From: a virus
Virus record (IMG/VR): IMGVR_UViG_3300028794_000184
Coordinates: 1 to 34,595 of that record
Reading direction: 5' to 3' (one strand)
DNA: 34,595 nt
Position 1 is the first letter of the stretch, and each line of letters starts with the position of its first letter. Under the pieces are notes generated by a model, which was not told the DNA's origin, made no database searches, and saw only the letters and a list, made by a program, of their open reading frames with translations. The translations under genes and the position numbers were made by a program. Below are positions 6,429-13,583 of this stretch, piece by piece.

Positions 6429-7268
6429 ATGGCAAGGGTACTCGGATTAAAACAACTGCTAAGCAAGAAGTATAATTTCCTGGAAGGACTACCGGATGAG
6501 ATTACGCACTGCTTCGGCCGACTGGTGAATAACTTCATCATGATCATTTGGGGGAATAGTGGCAACGGCAAAAGTAGCTTCCTGATGAGCTTTATTAAAG
6601 TGCTTATGCCGTTTGGCAAAATTCTTTATGTGGCATTGGAGGAAGGATTTGAAGCGACCACGCAAATGAATGCACTTCGAAGCCTGAACGAAGATGAACA
6701 CAGTGGCAAGATTGAGTTTGCCGATTGCGATATGAATTACGATGAACTTGTAAAGAAGCTGAAGAAAAAGAAATCGCCACGCTTCATTATCATAGACAGC
6801 GTTCAGTATTGGGACATCACTTATAAAAAGTATAAGGATTTGAAGCAGATGTTTAAGAATAAGACATTCATTTTTATCAGCCATGCTACAAATAAGGAAC
6901 CAAGGGGAACAGTTGCGGACAGCATACGCTATGATGCTGGAATAAAAGCGCGCGTGGAAGGCTTTATGGTAGATGTAAAAAGTCGCTATGGAGGAAACAA
7001 CCCTTATGTGATTTGGGAGGAAGGCGCGGAAAAGTATTGGGGTAAAAATTATCGCACTGCTATAAGCGGAGCAAAAGAGACTAAGAAAAAGAAACCTAAA
7101 CCAACCTTAAAAAAGACAGATGAGGTACTACAACAAATACACCCGGCTGAGTCATTGGCAGAACCCAGAGAATCATTTTTGGGAGAACGACAAGTGGACG
7201 GAGACAGCGAAAGAATATTATCGGAATTGGTTGGCAACCATGCTGAAAACGTCACAGAAGATTTATAA
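6429..7268 (+). CDS. RecA-like P-loop ATPase, 279 aa
   Basis: Walker A reads WGNSGNGKSS (residues 41-50, Lys48, Ser49). A strand with a glutamate (LYVALEEGFE, 66-74) resembles the second catalytic region of RecA/RadA-type ATPases. Walker B is RFIIIDSVQ (Asp123), followed by a sensor strand FIFISHATN. The C-terminus after about residue 215 is Lys-rich and then acidic, likely disordered. The family resembles phage RecA/DnaB-fold (AAA_25-type) ATPases, which remodel DNA or load helicase. It is distinct from MuB and is a second early-operon ATPase. Exact role is inference: replication or recombination support. Confidence 0.75.
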   Translation: MARVLGLKQLLSKKYNFLEGLPDEITHCFGRLVNNFIMIIWGNSGNGKSSFLMSFIKVLMPFGKILYVALEEGFEATTQMNALRSLNEDEHSGKIEFADCDMNYDELVKKLKKKKSPRFIIIDSVQYWDITYKKYKDLKQMFKNKTFIFISHATNKEPRGTVADSIRYDAGIKARVEGFMVDVKSRYGGNNPYVIWEEGAEKYWGKNYRTAISGAKETKKKKPKPTLKKTDEVLQQIHPAESLAEPRESFLGERQVDGDSERILSELVGNHAENVTEDL

Positions 7269-7295
7269 GCTTCAAAAATCATAAAGAAAAAAACT

Positions 7296-7757
7296 ATGAA
7301 ATCAGTACTTCAAGATTGGGTAATGGAATTACCTCTAAGAGAGCAAGGAACTTTATTAACATGTGTTAGAGGCTGTGATGATGAGCCTAAGACATGGACA
7401 AGAACAGGTGTAGCTTATTCGCCAGGCAGAAGATTAACTGCTTTTATTCGTTGGTGTTTTATGGTACCTGCGGATGTTCGTGAGGTTGATTCGGAAGAAG
7501 GTGCCTTTATGATGAGCGATCCGCCAATGCCATTTAAGCCTTCAGAGTTCGGCCATCTTCCGCAGCATTGGTATAGCCATGCAATGCACGCTTTAGAGGT
7601 TATTGGGTATTGTCACCCCGATCAGGAGACAAGAAGTACGGCATTCATGCTTTACAGAAAAATGGTTTTCAATATGCACCTGAACATTGAGGAATCACAC
7701 GAAATGATTCAAAGATTATCAGAAGATCGTTTGTTAAACAACACTGTAGTTTCATAA
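7296..7757 (+). CDS. Hypothetical protein, 153 aa
   Basis: Not recognised. The sequence starts with a helical LQDWVMELPLREQGTLLTCVRGCDDEP segment containing two Cys six residues apart. The middle is compact and aromatic (LTAFIRWCFMVPADVREVDSEE), and HLPQHWYSHAMHALEVIGYCHPD is His-rich. The His/Cys pattern could bind metal but matches no motif I can name. Its TAA (7755-7757) shares its last base with the next ATG, so the two genes are coupled. Confidence 0.65.
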   Translation: MKSVLQDWVMELPLREQGTLLTCVRGCDDEPKTWTRTGVAYSPGRRLTAFIRWCFMVPADVREVDSEEGAFMMSDPPMPFKPSEFGHLPQHWYSHAMHALEVIGYCHPDQETRSTAFMLYRKMVFNMHLNIEESHEMIQRLSEDRLLNNTVVS

Positions 7758-8188
7758 TGAATAAGTACATCATTACATCACCGGCCTTTACTGGCGAAAT
7801 AAACGTGCTGTACGGATTGGATAACAAACTGCTGTACATCGATTTTTTAAAGTGCGATTTGAGCCAGGAGCAAACGGACTATTTCAAAAGCAAGTTGCCT
7901 GCCCTCTATAGTGATCCGCTGGTAGAAGCTTTTGGCAAATCCCGACTGACCGTAATTAAGGAGGGCTACCAGGTAAGTTTTGAACAATGGTGGAACCGCT
8001 ACAACCTGAAGCGTAACCGGCTGCGTGCCGAAAAACATTGGCAGAAGCTAAGTGAAGCCGATAGGGTGAATGCCTTTTTTAAAATCGGCATGTACGAAAG
8101 GCACCTGGCGCTTAACGCATGGAAGACCAAAGCAGACCCGGAGACTTATTTGAAGAGCAGATATTGGGATAATGATTGGACGAAGTAA
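7757..8188 (+). CDS. Hypothetical replication-region protein, 143 aa
   Basis: ATG at 7757 overlaps the previous stop by one base. The C-terminal half carries the pattern SFEQWWNRYNLKRNRLRAEK, then HWQKLSEADR, then DPETYLKSRYWDNDW. Its Trp/basic/Trp layout recurs at the C-termini of phage replication-associated and DNA-binding proteins. The N-terminus is strand-rich (YIITSPAFTGEINVLYG). DNA binding is therefore plausible but not shown. It lies between the RecA-like ATPase and the gp16-like gene. Confidence 0.6.
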   Translation: MNKYIITSPAFTGEINVLYGLDNKLLYIDFLKCDLSQEQTDYFKSKLPALYSDPLVEAFGKSRLTVIKEGYQVSFEQWWNRYNLKRNRLRAEKHWQKLSEADRVNAFFKIGMYERHLALNAWKTKADPETYLKSRYWDNDWTK

Positions 8189-8192
8189 ATCT

Positions 8193-8480
8193 ATGAGAAT
8201 GGACAACTATTACAATTGGGAGAAGATGGGTTTACAGTACATAGTTTACCTAATGGTAAAATGGTTTCTCTATGATACTGTTAATATTGAAACCATTGGT
8301 AGAGTAGATGTTGAATCAGGAATATGGATTACGATCACAGTTAAAAAGGAGGATAAAGAATGGTTAATAAGTGGTCAAAGAGTTGATGTAGTTCATAGAA
8401 GATTGATTGAGTTTTTAGATAGTCAAAACATTAGACAAGATTATAAACAGAAACGCGATGAGTCAGATAAGCCTACTTAA
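8193..8480 (+). CDS. Hypothetical protein, 95 aa
   Basis: I prefer the ATG at 8193, just after the previous stop. An in-frame ATG at 8172 would add seven residues and overlap the upstream gene by 17 bases. The protein has a Trp/Tyr-rich N-terminus (MDNYYNWEKMGLQYIVYLMVKWF), a beta-rich centre (WITITVKKEDKEWLISGQ) and a charged tail. It is AT-rich compared with its neighbours, a possible sign of separate origin. No function assigned. Confidence 0.55.
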   Translation: MRMDNYYNWEKMGLQYIVYLMVKWFLYDTVNIETIGRVDVESGIWITITVKKEDKEWLISGQRVDVVHRRLIEFLDSQNIRQDYKQKRDESDKPT

Positions 8481-8610
8481 AATCATTCTGAAAAGTGATG
8501 TATTCAGCTGCCCGGAAGCGCGTGAATTAGCAAAGAGAAATTTGGATAAGAAGCTAAAGCGGAGGAATAAACAGATTATTAAAAAGACACAATTAAAAAT
8601 AGAATTATGA
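8458..8610 (+). CDS. Small basic protein, 50 aa
   Basis: ATG at 8458 lies within the end of the preceding gene (23-base overlap in another frame). TGA at 8608-8610 overlaps the next ATG (8607) as ATGA. The product has a helical N-terminus (SQISLLKIILKSD) and a very basic C-terminal helix (AKRNLDKKLKRRNKQIIKK), suggesting nucleic-acid contact. The gene is supported by frame continuity and coupling only. Confidence 0.5.
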   Translation: MSQISLLKIILKSDVFSCPEARELAKRNLDKKLKRRNKQIIKKTQLKIEL

Positions 8611-8930
8611 AAGAGTTTGAATTGAAAGTGGATTCCACAAAATTGATGGAAGCTAAGATTAATGAAATCAAAGATATCAGTACTCAATTGGAAACCTTGG
8701 GGAAACAGATCGAGGATATCGAATGCATGAAAAGACTAAATCAAAGTGAAGACAGTAAACTATTATTCATGAATACCATTTCGTTGAGAAGTGGAACCCA
8801 TAGAACTGTTGATTTCCGAATTGATGATAATGAAGCTGCTCAAAAGGTGTTAGCGATAATCGAAAATCATTTTGTCAATACCCGGTTGTCATTAATTGAG
8901 AAGGCAGAAGCTTTAATGAAGAGGAAATGA
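8607..8930 (+). CDS. Hypothetical coiled-coil protein, 107 aa
   Basis: Residues 5-45 form a long amphipathic helix (LMEAKINEIKDISTQLETLG) likely to be a coiled coil. A short beta-like middle (SLRSGTHRTVDFRID) and a second helix at the C-terminus (VNTRLSLIEKAEALMKRK) follow. Start and stop overlap both neighbours as ATGA. No family recognised. Confidence 0.6.
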   Translation: MKEFELKVDSTKLMEAKINEIKDISTQLETLGKQIEDIECMKRLNQSEDSKLLFMNTISLRSGTHRTVDFRIDDNEAAQKVLAIIENHFVNTRLSLIEKAEALMKRK

Positions 8931-9070
8931 AATACGAACCTTTCAAGTATTGCCCGAACTGCGGTGAGCGTTGCAACATCCGCGACCTGGAGTGTGAAAT
9001 GTGTGGCGAGAGATTGTTGAACCTTAAACCTTTTATAATATGGCAACTTATACCAATCCAAACCAATTGA
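8927..9070 (+). CDS. Zinc-ribbon miniprotein, 47 aa
   Basis: ATG at 8927 overlaps the upstream TGA as ATGA. The 47 codons contain CPNCGERC and, 11 residues on, CEMCGE: two CxxC knuckles in the arrangement of a zinc ribbon. The last 10 codons overlap the start of the gp16-like gene in another frame (31 bases). Zinc ribbons of this size usually mediate protein or nucleic-acid contacts. The specific partner is unknown. Confidence 0.6.
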   Translation: MKYEPFKYCPNCGERCNIRDLECEMCGERLLNLKPFIIWQLIPIQTN

Positions 9071-9447
9071 AAGCTATTCACGTGCTGATCGGCAAGAACC
9101 ATTTGCGCGATGAAAAAGAAAGCATTGTGGAAAGCTTTACCGCTGGCCGTACCAAGCATGTAAGCGAAATGTACGGTAAAGAAGCAGCTGCGCTCATCGG
9201 GCACTTAAAGAGCCTGGATGAGACAGACAAACGCACCGAGCGCATGCGCAACAAAGTGCTGAGCATGGCACACGAAATGAACTGGCGCATAGCCGGAACG
9301 AACCGGGTAGACATGGATCATGTAAACAACTGGTGTTTGAATTATGGTTACAAGAAAAGGCGGCTGGATGATTACACTTATGAAGAATTGCCTATGCTGG
9401 TAACGCAGTTCGAACAGCTGTATAAGAGTCATTTAAAGGAAGTTTAA
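9040..9447 (+). CDS. Mu gp16-like protein (DUF1018 family), 135 aa
   Basis: The protein starts ATYTNPNQLKAIHVLIGK and continues through a helical region with GRTKHVSEMYGKEAAALIGHLK. The C-terminal half has KRTERMRNKVLSMAHEMNWR. This order (a KIHVLKK-like opening, a central helix pair, then an RMRKKILSLAHEMGW-type motif) is the signature of the gp16/DUF1018 family in Mu-like phages. Function in Mu is not firmly known; a regulatory role is often suggested. Position near the end of the early operon agrees with Mu gene order. Confidence 0.85.
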   Translation: MATYTNPNQLKAIHVLIGKNHLRDEKESIVESFTAGRTKHVSEMYGKEAAALIGHLKSLDETDKRTERMRNKVLSMAHEMNWRIAGTNRVDMDHVNNWCLNYGYKKRRLDDYTYEELPMLVTQFEQLYKSHLKEV

Positions 9448-9451
9448 GTGT

Positions 9452-9955
9452 ATGAAAAGAAAAAAAATAACAATTCAAGATGTTGATAAAATGATGACCG
9501 TACTTGGTAATAGAAATCAACGGACTGAGAAGAAGCCAGATGAACATAGGGAAAGGTTCCTATACCTTTTCAAAAAAACAGTACTTAGAGTAAGAGATAA
9601 CGATACGAATCCGATTTATCTAATACGTTATTCGATTTTCACCTGTCCTTTATTTTCAATTAAAGTACACAGGATATTGATAAGCGATGATGATTGTATG
9701 CACGATCATCCGTGGAGTTTCATTTCTTTCATACTGAAAGGCGGATATGTCGAACACACACCTTTCGGAAAGAAATTGTATGGCTTCGGAAGTATTCTTT
9801 GGAGGCCAGCGCCAACGGTGCATAAACTTGAAATATTCCAGCCGGCCACTACGCTTGTGATCACTTTTAAACGAGTAAGGGAATGGGGTTTCTATCTTCC
9901 TTCCGGCTGGAAGGTTTGGTATCAATACATCAGATCAGGACATAAATGTGAATAG
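9452..9955 (+). CDS. Cupin-fold phage protein, 167 aa
   Basis: The core reads CMHDHPWSF, then a glycine turn (ILKGGYVEHTP), then a segment with RPAPTVHKLEIF and a closing strand TTLVITFKRVREWGF. HxH plus a later His about 40 residues on is the metal-binding layout of cupins (double-stranded beta-helix). The N-terminal 45 residues are basic and likely disordered. Related phage proteins share the WGFxxPxGWxxW ending, seen here as WGFYLPSGWKVW. Enzyme activity cannot be read from the sequence. It directly precedes the methyltransferase gene. Confidence 0.7.
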   Translation: MKRKKITIQDVDKMMTVLGNRNQRTEKKPDEHRERFLYLFKKTVLRVRDNDTNPIYLIRYSIFTCPLFSIKVHRILISDDDCMHDHPWSFISFILKGGYVEHTPFGKKLYGFGSILWRPAPTVHKLEIFQPATTLVITFKRVREWGFYLPSGWKVWYQYIRSGHKCE

Positions 9956-9958
9956 TGT

Positions 9959-10825
9959 ATGTACAGACCAACAGTAAATAGTTATTTCTCCGGTGCAGGT
10001 GGACTTGATTGGGGACTAAAGGAAGCAAAAATGAAAGTTGTTCAATCACTTGAATACGATGTAAAATGCTGCGAAACTCTGAGAAAGAATTTTAAGCATA
10101 CTGTTTTGTCTGCTGATATTTCCAAAAAGAGTGTATTGGATCAGGCACAAAGTGATGTGATGGCTTTTACATATCCATGTACAAAATACTCTACCATAGC
10201 TGACATACACGGATCGCGAACTGGTGATGAATTGTTTCTGCATGCTTTCCGGCATGTAGCAATGGCTTTGCCTGAAGCTTTCGTGATTGAGAATGTACCA
10301 GGTATGCGAAAGTTTGAAATTGTTATGGAGTGCTTCACTAAGATTCCCAACTATTATATCAATATGTTTTGTCCGATAGATGCTTTGAATTGGTTGCCTC
10401 AAAAAAGGGAAAGGTTAATTATTATAGGCACAAGAAAACCATTCTTAATCGAACCGCCAAAAGCAAACAGGCGAATTAAATTAAAGGACATTATTCAAAG
10501 TGGCTCCATCGTTGATATGCCAGACTATGTATATAAGCGAATGAATGGACACTATCGGGATAAGCCTATAATAAGTGATCCTGAAAAAAATGATGTCGCA
10601 CCGACATGCGTTGCTCATTACAGCAAAGATGTAAGCACAAGAATGATAAAGGACGGCAAAATTGTAAGGCCATATACTGTAAGAGAATACGCCAGACTTC
10701 AGGGTTTTCCGGATAGCTTTCAATTTGCAGGAAGCAATAATGACGCTTACAGGCAAATAGGAAATGCGGTTGCTATTCCTGTAGGCAGATGGATTGGTCA
10801 ACAGTTATTTAAGTACTTCAACTAA
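9959..10825 (+). CDS. DNA (cytosine-5) methyltransferase
   Basis: All main C5-methyltransferase motifs are present in the usual order. Motif I is FSGAGGLDWG (residues 10-19), binding S-adenosylmethionine. The catalytic loop is TYPCTKYS with Cys74. Motif VI is ENV (111-113), motif VIII QKRERLIIIG (148-157), and motif X QIGNAVAIPVG (266-276), preceded by RLQGFP (246-251). Motif IV (TYPC) departs from the common GGPPCQ. At 288 aa the enzyme is short, with a small target-recognition region between about 160 and 235. No restriction enzyme is adjacent, so it is an orphan enzyme, probably protecting phage DNA from host cleavage or marking it. Confidence 0.93.
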   Translation: MYRPTVNSYFSGAGGLDWGLKEAKMKVVQSLEYDVKCCETLRKNFKHTVLSADISKKSVLDQAQSDVMAFTYPCTKYSTIADIHGSRTGDELFLHAFRHVAMALPEAFVIENVPGMRKFEIVMECFTKIPNYYINMFCPIDALNWLPQKRERLIIIGTRKPFLIEPPKANRRIKLKDIIQSGSIVDMPDYVYKRMNGHYRDKPIISDPEKNDVAPTCVAHYSKDVSTRMIKDGKIVRPYTVREYARLQGFPDSFQFAGSNNDAYRQIGNAVAIPVGRWIGQQLFKYFN

Positions 10826-10831
10826 AGAATC

Positions 10832-11617
10832 ATGGCAAAAGAATCGAAAATACAATGGACAGATGCAACGTGGAATATTGCCCGTGGATGCTCGAAGGTT
10901 GATGAGGATTGTAAGTATTGCTATATGTACAGGGAGAGCCTGGAAGCAACGCGTTATAATCCGCTGGAAATAGTACGCACTAAAACGGTGTTCAATCTTC
11001 CGATGAAGATAAAGGAACCGAGTAAAATATTTACTTCTTCACTTACTGACTTCTTTCATGAGGCGATTGATGGCTACCGAAACGAAGCCTGGAATATAAT
11101 CAGGAAGTGTCCGCAGCATACCTTTCAGATTCTTACCAAGCGGCCAGAACGAATCATTGAACACCTTCCGGAGTTTTGGGAAGAAATAATAAGTCGTGTG
11201 TGGTTAGGCACATCCATTGGAAGTGAAAAATCGATCTCGCGACTTTTTGATTTGATTGCTCCAATTCAACCAGGAGTAAAATTTCTTTCAATTGAGCCTT
11301 TGCACGGGCCTGTTAATTTACAATTTGGTAGCAGTGTAGATTACGGCCATAAAGTTCATGACCTGATTGATTGGGTTATTGTAGGTGGAGAAAGTGGAAA
11401 CGAAAACGGAAAATATAAATACAGGCCCTGTAAACTGGAATGGATTGAAAGTATTGTCGACCAGTGCAAACGGGCTGACACGCCCGTTTTTGTAAAACAA
11501 CTTGGAACGCACCTGGCTAAAGAAATGGGTTTGAAGGATCGACATGGAGGTGATATAAATGAATTTCCGGAGCATTTAAGGATTAGGCAGATGCCTGAAA
11601 AGAATTGTGTAATTTAG
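10832..11617 (+). CDS. DUF5131 (phage Gp37/Gp68) family protein, 261 aa
   Basis: The sequence opens with KIQWTDATWNIARGCSKVDEDCKYCYM, the hallmark of the DUF5131 family. Cys20, Cys27 and Cys30 form a CX6CX2C set, compatible with a radical-SAM-like iron-sulfur cluster. Further family features are KIFTSSLTDFFHEAID, FQILTKRPERI, VWLGTSIG, IEPLHGPV, WVIVGGESG and the C-terminal PVFVKQLG. The start lies 6 bases after the methyltransferase stop, so the two are probably co-expressed. Chemistry of the family is not established to my knowledge. A radical-SAM reaction on DNA or a nucleotide is an attractive inference. Confidence 0.88.
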   Translation: MAKESKIQWTDATWNIARGCSKVDEDCKYCYMYRESLEATRYNPLEIVRTKTVFNLPMKIKEPSKIFTSSLTDFFHEAIDGYRNEAWNIIRKCPQHTFQILTKRPERIIEHLPEFWEEIISRVWLGTSIGSEKSISRLFDLIAPIQPGVKFLSIEPLHGPVNLQFGSSVDYGHKVHDLIDWVIVGGESGNENGKYKYRPCKLEWIESIVDQCKRADTPVFVKQLGTHLAKEMGLKDRHGGDINEFPEHLRIRQMPEKNCVI

Positions 11618-11635
11618 ACTTAACAATAAAAACCT

Positions 11636-12208
11636 ATGGAACCCAAAAAGTACTTTCAAATCCAGACACCCGGAACAGATGGCGTATTACGACCACTTGA
11701 AGTAAACCAGTATGGAGAATCAGACAGCTTCTTTGATACTGAAGAAGAAGCGGAGCTATTTATAAGGCAAACTTTTGCCGATGCTCAAAGCCCTGAAATG
11801 AACCCGGATGATAAGACAGATCTTGTATTGATTGTGTTACCTGTATTTTGTGTAAGATTTATTGCTGTTCTTTTATTGCTAATGCTCATGGCGTGCGGAT
11901 CTGAAAAGAAGGGCGAAAAGTATATTGTAAGTGGTTTGCCTAAAGGAGTAAAAGTATATGGCTTTAATGAGCAATATGACAAGCCTTATGGTCGCTACGA
12001 ACTTCATTTCTTTTTGAAGAACGAGACAGGTAAAAAGATAGAGTACCCTCAGATAGATGGTGATTTGTTTTTGAACGGAGAGCTGGAAGGTAAAGTAACA
12101 GGCGGACTTGCTGAACACCTTAACAATTTAGACAGTGGTGTAATATCGTTTTCTTACATCATGCCAAAACAGGTTCCTGACTCAGTGGTATTTAAATTTG
12201 TCAACTAA
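11636..12208 (+). CDS. Hypothetical membrane-anchored protein, possible fusion, 190 aa
   Basis: Residues 1-62 form a small polar domain (DTEEEAELFIRQTFAD). The remainder resembles a lipoprotein: an Arg, a 12-residue hydrophobic core (FIAVLLLLMLMA) and Cys87 in a lipobox-like LMAC, then GSEKKGEK and a beta-rich domain. A normal lipoprotein signal would start close to residue 68, where an in-frame GTG exists (11837), so the gene may be a fusion or may contain a second start. As a single chain it would be an inner-membrane protein with the C-terminal domain outside. Function unknown. Confidence 0.55.
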   Translation: MEPKKYFQIQTPGTDGVLRPLEVNQYGESDSFFDTEEEAELFIRQTFADAQSPEMNPDDKTDLVLIVLPVFCVRFIAVLLLLMLMACGSEKKGEKYIVSGLPKGVKVYGFNEQYDKPYGRYELHFFLKNETGKKIEYPQIDGDLFLNGELEGKVTGGLAEHLNNLDSGVISFSYIMPKQVPDSVVFKFVN

Positions 12209-12393
12209 TGGGGTACAAAATTCAAATAAAAATGAGGACAGAAGAAGATGACCGAAGAGAGAGTATAAAACAAATGAAGGATACATTCACAAGTTGTTAC
12301 GTTAATTTTCCTAAATCAGAATCTTTTGTAACTCTTCAATTTGACGAAGAAGAACTTCGCTTGCTAATAGAAGCTATGGAAAAAATGGAATAA
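12208..12393 (+). CDS. Hypothetical protein, 61 aa
   Basis: ATG at 12208 shares one base with the preceding TAA. The protein is charged, with a basic-acidic N-terminus (RTEEDDRRESIKQMKDTF), one aromatic strand stretch and an acidic C-terminal helix (FDEEELRLLIEAMEKME). No motif recognised. It is the last gene before the intrinsic terminator at 12418-12448, so it probably closes the early operon. Confidence 0.55.
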   Translation: MGYKIQIKMRTEEDDRRESIKQMKDTFTSCYVNFPKSESFVTLQFDEEELRLLIEAMEKME

Positions 12394-12417
12394 AGAAAAA
12401 CGAAAAGGAACATTTTT

Positions 12418-12448
12418 AAAGCTCTACTTTAAGTAGCGCTTTTTTTAT
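12418..12448 (+). terminator. Intrinsic terminator of the early operon
   Basis: AGCTCTAC (12420-12427) pairs with GTAGCGCT (12433-12440) over 7 of 8 positions around a TTTAA loop, followed by a run of seven T. The position 25 bases after the stop of the last early gene fits a rho-independent terminator. Confidence 0.8.
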
Positions 12449-12491
12449 GCTCAAAAACATCTTTTGAAATAAAATTTCGTTATTTGTGAAC

Positions 12492-12818
12492 ATGGGCGCA
12501 CGGGGATCATTAACACTATTTCGCGATGTATTTGAACCAGAAACCGCGGAACTACAAGTAAGCAAATCGGGCCGCTCGGCAGAGCTGCACAGCAAAAGGA
12601 ATGAATGTTTGGTGGATCGGTATTACTTCTACGGGAAGTATACTGAAAAGCGCTACATGGCGATTTTATCGGCTCTGAGAGAAGAGTTCTTTTTGAGCAG
12701 CGAAATTACCTTACCGCGCCTGATAAGCGATAACTACGGCCACCTGGCAGAGCTGAAGGCACTACAACCTCCGGTTGCTTATTTTAAAAAAAAATGGCCG
12801 CACTTGGTGTGGCAGTAA
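12492..12818 (+). CDS. Hypothetical protein between two terminators, 108 aa
   Basis: I prefer ATG at 12492; a GTG at 12486 would add two residues. It lies after the early-operon terminator and before the bidirectional one, so it may be its own transcription unit. An AT-rich stretch with TATTTG at 12481-12486 is just upstream and could be a -7 element, giving a nearly leaderless message; this is tentative. The protein has mixed helices, and the fragment SKGRSAELHSKRNECLVDRYYFYGKYTEKRY is not written in full but its pattern (SAELHSKRNECLVDRYYFY) suggests a DNA-binding-like N-terminal region of phage proteins. Unassigned. Confidence 0.6.
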   Translation: MGARGSLTLFRDVFEPETAELQVSKSGRSAELHSKRNECLVDRYYFYGKYTEKRYMAILSALREEFFLSSEITLPRLISDNYGHLAELKALQPPVAYFKKKWPHLVWQ

Positions 12819-12851
12819 AAAAAGAAGCCCCGATAAACCGGGGCTTTTTTT
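12817..12851. terminator. Bidirectional intrinsic terminator between convergent operons
   Basis: AAGCCCCG (12825-12832) and CGGGGCTT (12839-12846) pair over 8 bp around ATAAAC, with seven A upstream and a run of T downstream. It can therefore end transcription from both sides. It separates the + gene ending at 12818 from the - gene whose stop codon lies at 12850-12852. Confidence 0.9.
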
Positions 12852-13398
12852 ATGACAAGTCAATTTCCTGTTGCACCTCCAGCGCTGCCGCCTGGGAAGC
12901 GTACTTGGTTACTGCGGTGTAATCTTCCAACTGTGTATTGAAGAGCAAAACACGAACCCGCAGGCCGTTGGCATCTTGCGTTCCGCTGGCGCTTAAACGC
13001 TGTTCGGTTTGCGATGAAACGCGGATGAATGGCTGTGCATAGATATTCCCTTCAAATGATGGTTGCCAGCCCTGCACCGCTTCGTATACAAGTTGCTCTA
13101 TGTTGTAATACTCTAATGCCTTTTCGCGCACATCCATTGGAGCAAGAGTGTTTGCGGCACTAAAGGGAGCAAAGCCAATGCGAATGGTAATGTTAAGGTC
13201 GGCCATCTGGGCCAGCTCTGCCATGTTGCTGAAGTTTGCCTGGGCAAAATCGATAAGCGCACAAGGAAAGGCAACAGCCGGCCTATACTCGAATACTTCG
13301 AGCTGGCCAAAGTCCTGATCGATCCAGCGGAGCGATGGCACAGCACTCTTTAAATGATTGCTGAGGTCTAAATACAATTGTCCGAAAAGATTGTTCAT
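12850..13398 (-). CDS. Mu gp37-like (DUF1834-type) head/tail-joining protein, 182 aa
   Basis: The sequence has the layout of the Mu gp37/DUF1834-like group: an N-terminal helix, LRWIDQDFGQLEVFEYRPAVAFPCALIDF, and a C-terminal beta segment ending LRVRVLLFNTQLED. These are small proteins encoded next to gpG-like and capsid genes. The expected role is at the head-tail interface or in tail completion. Family assignment is by pattern, not exact motif. Its ATG overlaps the stop of the 51-aa gene upstream (ATGA), and it is the last gene of the inverted operon. Confidence 0.6.
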   Translation of the reverse strand: MNNLFGQLYLDLSNHLKSAVPSLRWIDQDFGQLEVFEYRPAVAFPCALIDFAQANFSNMAELAQMADLNITIRIGFAPFSAANTLAPMDVREKALEYYNIEQLVYEAVQGWQPSFEGNIYAQPFIRVSSQTEQRLSASGTQDANGLRVRVLLFNTQLEDYTAVTKYASQAAALEVQQEIDLS

Positions 13399-13550
13399 AT
13401 GATTGGAGGTAAGTCTACTGTTTGATTTGCAAGTTCGTGTGTGCAGTCACTTAGAAACTGAATGCGGCCATCGGTGATATAAGAATAACAAACTGTACTA
13501 TGTTTGTCAATAAAATCTTTTTCTTCCTGTGTCCTTTCATTAGATAGCAT
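13395..13550 (-). CDS. Small hypothetical protein, 51 aa
   Basis: Reading the minus strand from ATG at 13550 gives 51 codons whose TGA (13397-13395) overlaps the next ATG (13398) as ATGA. The product is acidic at its N-terminus (SNERTQEEKDFIDKH), followed by CYSYITDGRIQFLSDC, where two Cys are 15 residues apart. No homologue is recognised. Coupling to the gp37-like gene supports it. The 33-base gap upstream (13551-13583) holds only a 15-codon frame, which I do not call. Confidence 0.5.
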   Translation of the reverse strand: MLSNERTQEEKDFIDKHSTVCYSYITDGRIQFLSDCTHELANQTVDLPPII

Positions 13551-13583
13551 AGTACCCTTTTTCTTTATTGAATAATCTTGCTT

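Noticed and set aside
13536-13583. 15-codon minus-strand frame (MKARLFNKEKGYYAI) before the 51-aa gene
   Set aside because: Too short and unsupported, although its stop touches the next start.
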